Shown here: positions 1 to 6,670 of the stretch, piece by piece
Position numbering within the stretch: position 1 is the stretch's first letter
Layout of the letters: every line of letters starts with the position of its first letter
Origin: an uncultured Gammaproteobacteria bacterium
Lineage (GTDB): Bacteria > Pseudomonadota > Gammaproteobacteria > Pseudomonadales > Azotimanducaceae_A
NCBI GenBank assembly: GCA_913041025.1
Contig: CAJWGQ010000066.1
Span: 1 to 13,934, forward strand
Length of the DNA: 13,934 nt
Direction: 5' to 3'
The notes under the pieces: model-generated
What the model saw: only the letters and a program-made list of their open reading frames with translations
Database searches by the model: none
Told to the model about the DNA's origin: nothing
Program-made: the position numbers and the translations under genes

Positions 1-65
1 GCATGAAGCTGATGGGGTGTCGGACTCTGGAAGAGTTGGGAAGGCATAATTTGAGATTCAGATAG
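1..65 (+). CDS. C-terminal end of a probable FMN-dependent alpha-hydroxy-acid oxidase/dehydrogenase (partial, 5' end outside window)
   Basis: The frame starting at base 3 reads MKLMGCRTLEELGRHNLRFR and then TAG at 63-65. The pattern 'M-x-L-x-G-C-R-T-L-E-E-L-G' followed by a short polar tail resembles the extreme C terminus of the lactate/glycolate oxidase family (LldD-like FMN enzymes). In that family the final helix typically reads as a 'mal-l-G-c-xs-i-a-e-L' motif. Only about 20 residues are visible, so this rests on pattern recall and not on a domain. If correct, the protein would be a cytoplasmic or membrane-associated flavoprotein oxidising a 2-hydroxy acid. It lies on the same strand as the MFS gene, 122 bases upstream of it, and could share its transcript. 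Extending the contig leftward would decide it. Confidence 0.45.
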   Translation, partial: MKLMGCRTLEELGRHNLRFR

Positions 66-73
66 GAATCTCA
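52..73. repeat. Perfect 8-bp inverted repeat over the first gene's stop codon
   Basis: TGAGATTC (52-59) and GAATCTCA (66-73) are exact reverse complements separated by six bases. The structure straddles the TAG at 63-65. It could be a weak transcription terminator or 3' mRNA stabilising hairpin for the upstream gene, or an operator for the downstream transporter. No T-run follows the right arm, so a classic intrinsic terminator is not supported. The rest of the interval to base 187 shows no coding potential that I can support. Confidence 0.4.
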
Positions 74-187
74 CTTCGACCAAGTAATTAAAACTATCCA
101 AGGCTTTAAGGAAATGGAAAGTATTTTTATTTCCTGTGAGAAGGATAGATTGCGGGTTTAGTTCGTTGAATCAGGGGGGAGAGTGTA

Positions 188-1495
188 ATGAGTGCCAATG
201 AAGAATCGGCGTCGGCGAGGGATTTTGGGTTCCTGTTATTTCTAACATTGTTAAATGTAATGAATTTTGTTGACCGCCAGTTGTTGGCGAGTTTTGGGAA
301 TTGGATTAAACCCGATCTGCAGCTTTCTAATACTGAATTCGGGATTTTGACGGGATTAGCCTTCCTATTGTTTTACTCAGTCGGCGGCCTTTTTATGGGG
401 GCTCTAGCAGATAGATATAATAGAACGCGGTTAATTGCGATTGGCCTAGCATTTTGGAGCATCCTTACTGCTTTATCGGGTGCGGCCAGGGGTTTTGTGA
501 GTATGCTGATTCCGAGGATGCTGATAGGAGTCGGTGAGTCCATGATGACACCGACGGCAATGTCTTTATTGTCCGATCGGTTCCCCGCTCGCCAATTAGG
601 TTTTGCTTCTGGCTTCTACTATATGGGGGTCCCCGTGGGAGTCGCGGCTAGTTTGTTTGTTGTCGCCTATTTAGAGCCGCTGCTGGGATGGCGAGGTTGT
701 TTTTACCTGTTAGGCGGCATTGGCGTCTTTTTAGCTTTGATTATTGTTTTATTTTTGAAAGAGCCCAAAAGAAAACAAATAGTTGAGACGTCGTCTGAGG
801 AAACGCGCGTTAGTTTCAAAGAAATACTGTTGACGCTGATTAATGCGTTGAGAAATTCACCGGCGTTGCTTATGACCATAGGGGGCGGCGTTGCGTTTCA
901 CTTTATTTTAGGTGCGGCCACTTTTGAACAATTGTGGTTTGTCGAAGAACGGGGTTTTGACCGCAGTGAAATAGCGGAAATCACCGGATGGATTGGGATT
1001 GTAGGGGGTGTGTTGGGTAATCTTTTTGGCGGGATAGGTGGTGATAAATTTTTAGCCAAAACCGGTATGGGCCGACCGATGTTCCTGTTCTGGATAATGC
1101 TTATTTTTGCGCCACTAAATGTCTATTTCAGAGTAGTGGATCCAACCTCTTTTTGGTTCTTCGCTGGTCTTTTTGCTGGCTTTTTTCAGCTCGGTTGCTT
1201 TTATGGCCCTACTTTCTCGACTGTTCAAGAGCTGGTCCCTCCAACCATTAGAGGAACCGTAGTTGGTTTTTACATTGTAGCGTTAAACCTGATTGGCGTT
1301 GTAATTGGGGTTACTGCAGGCGGTTGGATAATTGACACCTTGCAGGCTCAGGGAAGTGATAGCGCCTATACAGATACGTTATTGGGATTTACTTTGATTT
1401 CGTTATCAGCAATTCCCTTGTTCTTTTTTGCAGGATTGCGCTATGAGCGCGATAAGAAAGCGCTCTATCAAAGTTTCGACGAAGCTCAAACGTGA
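188..1495 (+). CDS. MFS transporter, Spinster-like
   Basis: This 435-aa inner-membrane protein of the major facilitator superfamily has about 12 hydrophobic segments in two halves. The charged linker between the halves lies around residues 190-215 (KEPKRK followed by an E/S-rich stretch). Family marks are visible: NFVDRQLL at the end of the first helix (26-33), the motif A loop GALADRYNRTR between helices 2 and 3 (71-81), and RMLIGVGES in helix 4 (110-118). The YSVGGL-GALADR-N arrangement is typical of Spinster-like MFS carriers annotated in many proteobacteria. The substrate cannot be read from the sequence. If the upstream fragment really is a hydroxy-acid oxidase, an organic acid is possible (inference). 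The start is ATG 188, preceded by a strong purine-rich ribosome site GGGGGAGAG at 175-183. The gene converges on the LpoP-like gene, with 63 bases between the two stops. Confidence 0.9.
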   Translation: MSANEESASARDFGFLLFLTLLNVMNFVDRQLLASFGNWIKPDLQLSNTEFGILTGLAFLLFYSVGGLFMGALADRYNRTRLIAIGLAFWSILTALSGAARGFVSMLIPRMLIGVGESMMTPTAMSLLSDRFPARQLGFASGFYYMGVPVGVAASLFVVAYLEPLLGWRGCFYLLGGIGVFLALIIVLFLKEPKRKQIVETSSEETRVSFKEILLTLINALRNSPALLMTIGGGVAFHFILGAATFEQLWFVEERGFDRSEIAEITGWIGIVGGVLGNLFGGIGGDKFLAKTGMGRPMFLFWIMLIFAPLNVYFRVVDPTSFWFFAGLFAGFFQLGCFYGPTFSTVQELVPPTIRGTVVGFYIVALNLIGVVIGVTAGGWIIDTLQAQGSDSAYTDTLLGFTLISLSAIPLFFFAGLRYERDKKALYQSFDEAQT

Positions 1496-1558
1496 ATTCG
1501 GTGGGTGCCTGGTTTTAAGAGGAGAATATTCCAGAGGCTGGCTTCGAAAGAATCCGGA

Positions 1559-2047
1559 TTAACTAGTTCGGTAACGATAGGTTTTTCTGAGTTGCTCAGC
1601 TTCCTTGGTGTTTCCCGTTTTCTCAAACACATTGGCGAGTTGCAGCCACGCTCTTCTCTGGGTCTCTTTATTCTGCCTCGACAGAACAATGGCCTTTCGA
1701 GCATATTGCTCTGCGAGTTCAAACTCCTCTTTTTTGAGATAGCCCTCGCTGAGTCTTATCCAGAGATTGGGGTCCCTGGGTGATAATCGGATTGCTCTCT
1801 CCAGCAGGACTATCGCTTTGGAGTAGTCTTCAAGTTTTGTCGAGTCATCGGCGTTTATAAGTAGGCTGGATTCAGCGGTTAGAGGCTCTTCGGGTTTAGT
1901 CGATGAAGAGCCTGTTTGCTCTGGTGCTTGGTTCGCTGTTGATAGCCCGCTTGGATCATTTTGACGAGGTGGCGTGCTAGCACAGCCCGCCCAGATTAAG
2001 CTGAGAAGGATAAGATAAATGGCTCTGCGCGAAACGGGGTTCTTCAT
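1559..2047 (-). CDS. lpoP: TPR lipoprotein, LpoP-like activator of PBP1b
   Basis: This is a 162-aa predicted outer-membrane lipoprotein. It has a short basic N terminus, a hydrophobic stretch and then LIWAGC, so lipidation is expected at Cys22. The residue after it is Ala, not Asp, which suggests outer-membrane sorting. The W at -3 in the lipobox is unusual. A low-complexity S/T/P/E-rich linker (about 23-65) is followed by TPR-like helices: YSKAIVLLERAIRLSP (75-90), a second unit with LAEQYARKAIVLS (111-123), and WLQLANVFEKTGNTKEAEQL (134-153). The ATG at 2047 was preferred to an upstream start because the signal peptide begins there and its ATGA overlaps the mrcB stop by four bases, implying translational coupling. 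In Pseudomonas aeruginosa the PBP1b activator LpoP is a TPR lipoprotein encoded beside the PBP1b gene. The same architecture and position are the basis of the name here. Activation of this PBP1b is inferred. Confidence 0.75.
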   Translation of the reverse strand: MKNPVSRRAIYLILLSLIWAGCASTPPRQNDPSGLSTANQAPEQTGSSSTKPEEPLTAESSLLINADDSTKLEDYSKAIVLLERAIRLSPRDPNLWIRLSEGYLKKEEFELAEQYARKAIVLSRQNKETQRRAWLQLANVFEKTGNTKEAEQLRKTYRYRTS

Positions 2048-4326
2048 TCTCTGTATCGGGTTCGGTAACGTCTTTGTTTGATACCACAGCCAGCCTTGAC
2101 AGGTAAAGATGTCTTTTGTGCGATGGGTATAGGTACGGTGTTTGCGCAACTGGGTCTGGCGACGAGGCCTGTTAGGAATTCTATTTCCACAAGGTGCTCG
2201 TTGCTCAGGTGCTGGAGTGGCTCTATGCCCTGCCGGTTTATCAGGTTGTTCCAGATCCTAAGCGCACCGCTTGATCCTGTCAGCCCGGTTGTTTGATTAT
2301 CATCTCTACCCACCCAAATAATCCAAGAATGGGCGTTGTCAAAGCCTGCGAACCAGCTGTCGCGATTATCATTTGACGTTCCGGTCTTCCCCGCGATGCC
2401 AAGTTTTGAGTATGGCGAGCTTCTGCCGGTGCCATGCGTCATCACCACCTCCAAACCCCGATTGATTGCATTGACTGCGTCAAACTCGATGCTGTTTTTG
2501 ATGTTGAAAGGACGTTGATCAATTAACTGGTTGGAAGAATCCACGGCTGCGATTACGGCCTTGGGGGGTGTTTGAAAGCCGCCACTCGCAAAATTGTTAT
2601 ATAACTCCAATACTTCTATTGGCGCCAAGGCCTCCGCTCCCAGGAGAAACGAGTGGTACTTGTTTTTGGCTGGCTTGTTCATGAGTTCAGCGTAACGTTG
2701 CTGTATTTTAACTAAACCGATTTCCTCTCCAAGTCTAACGGTTGCCAGATTTAAGGATTGGCCCAGGGCCCTTACCAGGGGTAATTCGCCGCGATGTTCA
2801 CCATCGAAATTTTTTGGAGACCAGGGTTCTCCAAATTTCGGTGTTATGGTGATTGGGGAATCCTCAATCACTGACGCCAGGTGCATGCCTGATTCGATGG
2901 CAGAGAGAAAAATCACGGGTTTAATCAATGAACCAATAGGCCGGAAGGCATTTATTGCTCGGTTGAAGCCATCAACCTTAGCGTCTCTTCCTCCAACCAT
3001 GGCGAGAATTTCACCTGTTTGGCTGTCTGCTATGATTGCTGCCGATTCTAGGGATCCTTGAGGGATGCCTCGCTGCTTTTCGATGTCATTAAGTGTCCGG
3101 CTCACCGTTTCTTGGAGTGTCTCTTGCGAACGGGTTTTCAGCGTGGTGAATATTCTTAGGCCGATGGAGTTTAAGTCTTTTGGCCCGTAATCACTCGCGA
3201 GCTCCTGTCTTACCTGATCAAGGAAAGCTGGATAGTAACTGGCAATGCCACTGGAAGAACGAGAAACGCCGAGATTGCGATTCAAGGACGAATCTAGTTG
3301 TTGCTTCGTGATCAACCCATCCTCGTGAAATCGCTCAAGAATGAAATCGCGTCGTTTTAGAGCTCGTCCAGGATGGCGAAAGGGATTGTAGTACGATGGG
3401 CCTCTTATGATTGATATCAATGTAGCGATTTCGCTTGGATTCAATTCTACAATCGGTTTATTGAAATAATAGTATGAGCCTAAGCCAAACCCGTGTATTG
3501 CCCTTGACCCATTTTGACCGAGAAAGATCTCGTTGATATAAGCGGTGAGAAGATCGGTTTTCGAAAATCTGGCCTCAAGAATAAGCGCCATGGCGACTTC
3601 CTTCAGCTTCCTTTCTATAGTCTGCCGATTGGTTAAGTAATAACTTTTGACCAGCTGTTGGGTGAGTGTACTTCCTCCTTGACGAACTTCACCTGATTGA
3701 AGATTAACCAGGAATGCTCGAAATATGCCTCGGAGGCTTACGCCCTGATGCATATCGAATTCTTTGTCTTCTATCGATTTGAGGCCCTCGGAAAGTAGTT
3801 TGGGCACTTGCTCCGGAGATAAAATAATACGGTCTTCTCCATGCGAAGGGAAAAAACTGCCTATCGTGGCCGGCTCCAGTCTGATCAGAGGAATACTTCG
3901 ACCTTCTGAGGAGATGCTTTGTAATTGATCACCGCTAAAAGACACCCTTATCTTGTTCGAATTACGCGCTTCGTCGATAAAGTTGAAGGCCCTTAGGTGA
4001 ATTTCCAACCCTAAGTCAATCGACCTGAACGTGCCCGGGCCTTGTAGAAGATCAACCGGACGATATCCCAAGCGTTTAAGTATGGTCATAAGGTCCGATT
4101 TACTCAGGTTTAAATCTGGATAAAGCTCGAGTGGCTGTGCGTAAATCTGGGCAGGTACTGACCATTTGCGTCCTTCGAAAGTAGAAGTGATTGTTCGATC
4201 TAGGAATATCGCGTAACCGCTCGCTAATAGAAAAATGAATAGGCTTAACCATCCGACGACTTTGAAGGTCAATCTGAGAGCTAAAGCTTTGAAAGTAGAT
4301 TTCTGGGGTTTAGTTTTTCTCTTCAA
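2044..4326 (-). CDS. mrcB: Penicillin-binding protein 1B (bifunctional transglycosylase/transpeptidase)
   Basis: This 760-aa class A PBP polymerises lipid II into glycan strands and cross-links the peptides at the outer face of the inner membrane. It has a basic cytoplasmic tail (1-20) and a single transmembrane anchor (about 22-42). A UB2H-type domain follows (about 60-155, with IYAQPLELYP and LKRLGYRPV), which is the mark of PBP1b as opposed to PBP1a. The GT51 domain has catalytic Glu186 in EDKEF, GGSTLTQQLVK at 217-227 and RKLKE at 239-243. The transpeptidase domain has SLIK (Ser466 nucleophile, Lys469), SLN (524-526) and KTGT (647-650). All key residues are present. The start is TTG at 4326: the frame has a stop eight codons upstream, no ATG between, and the next Met is residue 80, after the anchor. 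The ribosome site is weak. It is first in an operon with the LpoP-like gene. Confidence 0.95.
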   Translation of the reverse strand: MKRKTKPQKSTFKALALRLTFKVVGWLSLFIFLLASGYAIFLDRTITSTFEGRKWSVPAQIYAQPLELYPDLNLSKSDLMTILKRLGYRPVDLLQGPGTFRSIDLGLEIHLRAFNFIDEARNSNKIRVSFSGDQLQSISSEGRSIPLIRLEPATIGSFFPSHGEDRIILSPEQVPKLLSEGLKSIEDKEFDMHQGVSLRGIFRAFLVNLQSGEVRQGGSTLTQQLVKSYYLTNRQTIERKLKEVAMALILEARFSKTDLLTAYINEIFLGQNGSRAIHGFGLGSYYYFNKPIVELNPSEIATLISIIRGPSYYNPFRHPGRALKRRDFILERFHEDGLITKQQLDSSLNRNLGVSRSSSGIASYYPAFLDQVRQELASDYGPKDLNSIGLRIFTTLKTRSQETLQETVSRTLNDIEKQRGIPQGSLESAAIIADSQTGEILAMVGGRDAKVDGFNRAINAFRPIGSLIKPVIFLSAIESGMHLASVIEDSPITITPKFGEPWSPKNFDGEHRGELPLVRALGQSLNLATVRLGEEIGLVKIQQRYAELMNKPAKNKYHSFLLGAEALAPIEVLELYNNFASGGFQTPPKAVIAAVDSSNQLIDQRPFNIKNSIEFDAVNAINRGLEVVMTHGTGRSSPYSKLGIAGKTGTSNDNRDSWFAGFDNAHSWIIWVGRDDNQTTGLTGSSGALRIWNNLINRQGIEPLQHLSNEHLVEIEFLTGLVARPSCANTVPIPIAQKTSLPVKAGCGIKQRRYRTRYRE

Positions 4327-4475
4327 TGTTTGGCTCAGAGTTTGAGGTCACAGTCTTAGAATGTATTGTGGTAAGCAACAGAGCACTATTGTAGTGATTG
4401 ATGATGGGGATTCTAGTTTTGAGTTCATTTTTGCTCATTCGCGAAAGCTTTTGCTGGACAATATTTACTTGATGC

Positions 4476-4494
4476 AGGTAGAGTGAATCTACCT
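4476..4494 (+). promoter_or_regulatory. Hairpin at the 5' edge of the TPP riboswitch
   Basis: AGGTAGA (4476-4482) and TCTACCT (4488-4494) form a perfect 7-bp inverted repeat with a five-base loop. Its right arm overlaps the proposed left strand of riboswitch P1 (CCTA, 4492-4495), so the two structures cannot both form fully. It may be an accessory stem that competes with P1, or it may be incidental. No convincing -35/-10 pair was found between this hairpin and the divergent mrcB start, although the receptor promoter must lie in this 165-base stretch or very close to it. Confidence 0.45.
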
Positions 4495-4583
4495 AAGGGG
4501 CGGCGAAAGCCTGAGATATGGTCCATAAAACAGGAGCATAGACCCTCTGAACCTGAACTAGTTAATACTGGCGTAGGGATAGG
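4492..4583 (+). promoter_or_regulatory. TPP riboswitch (THI element) controlling the TonB receptor
   Basis: The conserved core of the thiamin-pyrophosphate aptamer is present in the right order. GGGG at 4497-4500 and its partner ACCC at 4542-4545 form P2. GGC-GAAA-GCC at 4502-4511 is a small GNRA-capped stem, followed by the pyrimidine-sensing CTGAGA at 4511-4516. GAACCTGAACTAG at 4549-4561 leads into the P4/P5 arm, where CTAG (4558-4561) pairs with CTGG (4568-4571) through one G-U pair. The diagnostic GCGTAGGGA is at 4571-4579. P1 closes as CCTA (4492-4495) with TAGG (4580-4583). The variable P3 region (about 4517-4540) is short. The element lies just upstream of a TonB receptor on the same strand, a known THI-element context in proteobacteria. 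Binding of TPP should lower receptor expression. Confidence 0.88.
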
Positions 4584-4589
4584 CTTACA

Positions 4590-4614
4590 GCTCCTAGGTT
4601 CTTTATATAGGAGC
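4590..4614 (+). promoter_or_regulatory. Ribosome-site-sequestering hairpin (riboswitch expression platform)
   Basis: GCTCCTA (4590-4596) and TAGGAGC (4608-4614) are a perfect 7-bp inverted repeat around an 11-base AT-rich loop. The right arm contains TAGGAG, the Shine-Dalgarno sequence of the receptor gene, so the folded hairpin would block initiation. There is no T-run, which points to translational control, not termination. The left arm's CCTA (4593-4596) can alternatively pair with TAGG at 4580-4583, the right strand of riboswitch P1. This gives a direct switch: with TPP bound, P1 forms and the hairpin hides the site; without TPP, P1's right strand captures CCTA and frees it. Confidence 0.75.
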
Positions 4615-4615
4615 A

Positions 4616-6670
4616 ATGATGTTGAAAAATTCCCTACAAGTTGTTGTATTAATCGCCTTGTGCCATCTCAGTTGGTCAGAAGATCGTATTGAAGAGATAG
4701 TCGTGCGCGGCGAATTACGCCCGGTATCGGTTAGTGATCTTTCTTCGAGTGTTCAACTGATAACCCCGGAAGATTCAGTTGCGAAGGTAAATCATCTCGA
4801 AGAGGTGATTAGTAAGGCAGCCAACGTGAACTATGCCTCTGGCTCATCTCGTGCACGCTACTATCAGATTAGAGGAATTGGTGAGCGAGGCCAGTTTATC
4901 GAGCCGATTAACCCGTCAGTGGGCCTATTATACGACGGTGTTGACCTCAGCGGTGTTGGGACCGTCGCGAACCTCTTTGATGTAGAGCAAGTCGAAATTC
5001 TCAGAGGGCCTCAAGGAACCGTTTATGGAAGTAATTCGCTCGCCGGCGCCATTAATATAATCAGCTACGATCCCACTGAAGAGTTTAGCGGCTTTGTAGA
5101 GGCGGAAGTCGGTGACTATAGTTCTCGTGGGCTTGGGTTTGTTTTGTCTGGACCAGTGACACCTGAGTCTGGACTGAGATTAAGTGCAAAACACTACCAA
5201 CATGATGGATTTATTAAAAATAGGTATTTGGGAGCCGAAGACACTAACTCAAAGGACGAAAAAAGCCTTCGACTCAAATATGTGCTTCTTCGAGACGACA
5301 GCAGTTATCGTTTCAGCTTGGGCAGACTGGAAGTTGATAATGGTTACGATGCGTTTTCACTTGATAATGATCGATTCACACGTTCCGACGAGCCGGGTGA
5401 AGACGACCAAGAAACTACGTTCTTCTCATTTTCAATGGACAGGAAAATAGGCGAATCGGTAGCCGCAGAAATTTCTGGCGGCTGGGCGGACAGCAATATT
5501 ACTTATGGTTATGACGAGGACTGGACGTTTAAGGGTTTCGATCCTTGGGAATATAGTTCCACAGATTCTTATCAACGTAGCGTGGATTCAATAACTTATC
5601 AAATTCGTTTGAGATCAGAGCGTAGAGATTACCAGGATAGTGAATCGGTTGATTGGGTGGTTGGGGTTTACGGTTATCATCACGATCTCGATCTTGTTAG
5701 AAGCTACACCTATTTAGATGGAGACTTTACCAGTAGCTTCGGGTTGGATCGTTATGCGGTTTTTGGAGAGATAACGAAGGATCTCTCTGCTGACTGGCGT
5801 GTTCGGGCTGGTTTACGAGGAGAGCAAGTTGAGATGGAGTATCGGGATTCCACCGATTTGTATTACGAACCGGACGAATTGGTAAGTGGGGGTCGAGTTC
5901 TCCTAGAGAGAAGTTTCCAATCGAGCGGATTGTTTTACGTTGGCGTCCGCCGAGGCTATAAGTCAGGAGGATTCAATACGGATGGAACTATTGACCAAGA
6001 TTTGAGGTTGTACGACGAGGAATCTCTTTGGAATTTTGAAGCTGGGTATAAGGGTCAATTCTTGGATGACCGTCTGGAACTGCGAACTGCGCTCTTTCGG
6101 ATGAAACGAAATGACATTCAAATTTCAACGTCGATCGTTCGCGAAAGAGATGACGGTTCCTCTGAGTTTGTCGCATACACAGGAAACGCGGCGGAAGGTT
6201 TTAACCAGGGTCTAGAGATTGATATGAGGGTGCTTTTATTCGAAGCGCTGTCGGTCGAACTTGGCTTGGGGGTTCTGGATACCGAGTTTTCATCCTATCA
6301 GAGCGCTACTGGTGATGCGTTGTCTGGTCGAGATCAGGCACATGCACCGAATTATCAGTTTTTCATTGGTGCAGATTATTCCTTCCACTCAAATTGGACC
6401 GTGCAACTGGAATTAGAAGGCAAAGACTCTTTCTATTTTTCTGATGGACATAATTTTAGATCACAAAAGTATGAGCTGGTTAACCTTGGGTTATTGTTTC
6501 AAAATGATCGATGGGAGGCCAAAGCTTGGCTAAGGAATGTGACCGATAAAGAATATTATGTTCGCGGCTATTATTTTGGCAATGATCCAAGAGATTATTA
6601 TGAGTCCCGGTTGTGGACTCAGTTAGGATATCCTCGGCATTTTGGTGTCAGTGTTAGAGCAAGTTTTTAA
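4616..6670 (+). CDS. TonB-dependent outer-membrane receptor, probable thiamin or thiamin-precursor uptake
   Basis: This 684-aa ligand-gated outer-membrane barrel is driven by TonB/ExbBD. It has a signal peptide (about 1-21), an N-terminal TonB box IEEIVVRG (25-32), and a plug domain (about 38-150). The plug contains RYYQIRGIG and the highly conserved VEILRGPQGTVYG (126-138), then AGAINII. A beta-barrel rich in alternating aromatic/polar strands follows, with RNVTDKEYY near the end and the terminal aromatic residue F typical of barrel proteins. Plug and barrel are both complete. The substrate is inferred from the TPP riboswitch upstream. THI-regulated TonB receptors have been proposed as thiamin-type transporters by comparative genomics, but the protein alone does not show this. 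Two ATGs are possible. ATG 4619 is better spaced (five bases) from TAGGAG than ATG 4616 (two bases) and would drop one Met. The 3' end overlaps the convergent DsbA-like gene by 17 bases. Confidence 0.9.
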   Translation: MMLKNSLQVVVLIALCHLSWSEDRIEEIVVRGELRPVSVSDLSSSVQLITPEDSVAKVNHLEEVISKAANVNYASGSSRARYYQIRGIGERGQFIEPINPSVGLLYDGVDLSGVGTVANLFDVEQVEILRGPQGTVYGSNSLAGAINIISYDPTEEFSGFVEAEVGDYSSRGLGFVLSGPVTPESGLRLSAKHYQHDGFIKNRYLGAEDTNSKDEKSLRLKYVLLRDDSSYRFSLGRLEVDNGYDAFSLDNDRFTRSDEPGEDDQETTFFSFSMDRKIGESVAAEISGGWADSNITYGYDEDWTFKGFDPWEYSSTDSYQRSVDSITYQIRLRSERRDYQDSESVDWVVGVYGYHHDLDLVRSYTYLDGDFTSSFGLDRYAVFGEITKDLSADWRVRAGLRGEQVEMEYRDSTDLYYEPDELVSGGRVLLERSFQSSGLFYVGVRRGYKSGGFNTDGTIDQDLRLYDEESLWNFEAGYKGQFLDDRLELRTALFRMKRNDIQISTSIVRERDDGSSEFVAYTGNAAEGFNQGLEIDMRVLLFEALSVELGLGVLDTEFSSYQSATGDALSGRDQAHAPNYQFFIGADYSFHSNWTVQLELEGKDSFYFSDGHNFRSQKYELVNLGLLFQNDRWEAKAWLRNVTDKEYYVRGYYFGNDPRDYYESRLWTQLGYPRHFGVSVRASF

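Noticed and set aside
1505..1783. Plus-strand frame opposite the lipoprotein gene
   Set aside because: It is antisense to the TPR region, with no ribosome site or recognisable protein pattern.
1559..2149. Longer lipoprotein start at 2149
   Set aside because: The extra residues lie before the signal peptide and inside the PBP1b frame. ATG 2047 gives a proper lipoprotein signal and an ATGA overlap.
4497..4583. Cobalamin riboswitch as an alternative for the receptor leader
   Set aside because: No B12-box-like segment was seen, while every conserved TPP block is present in order.
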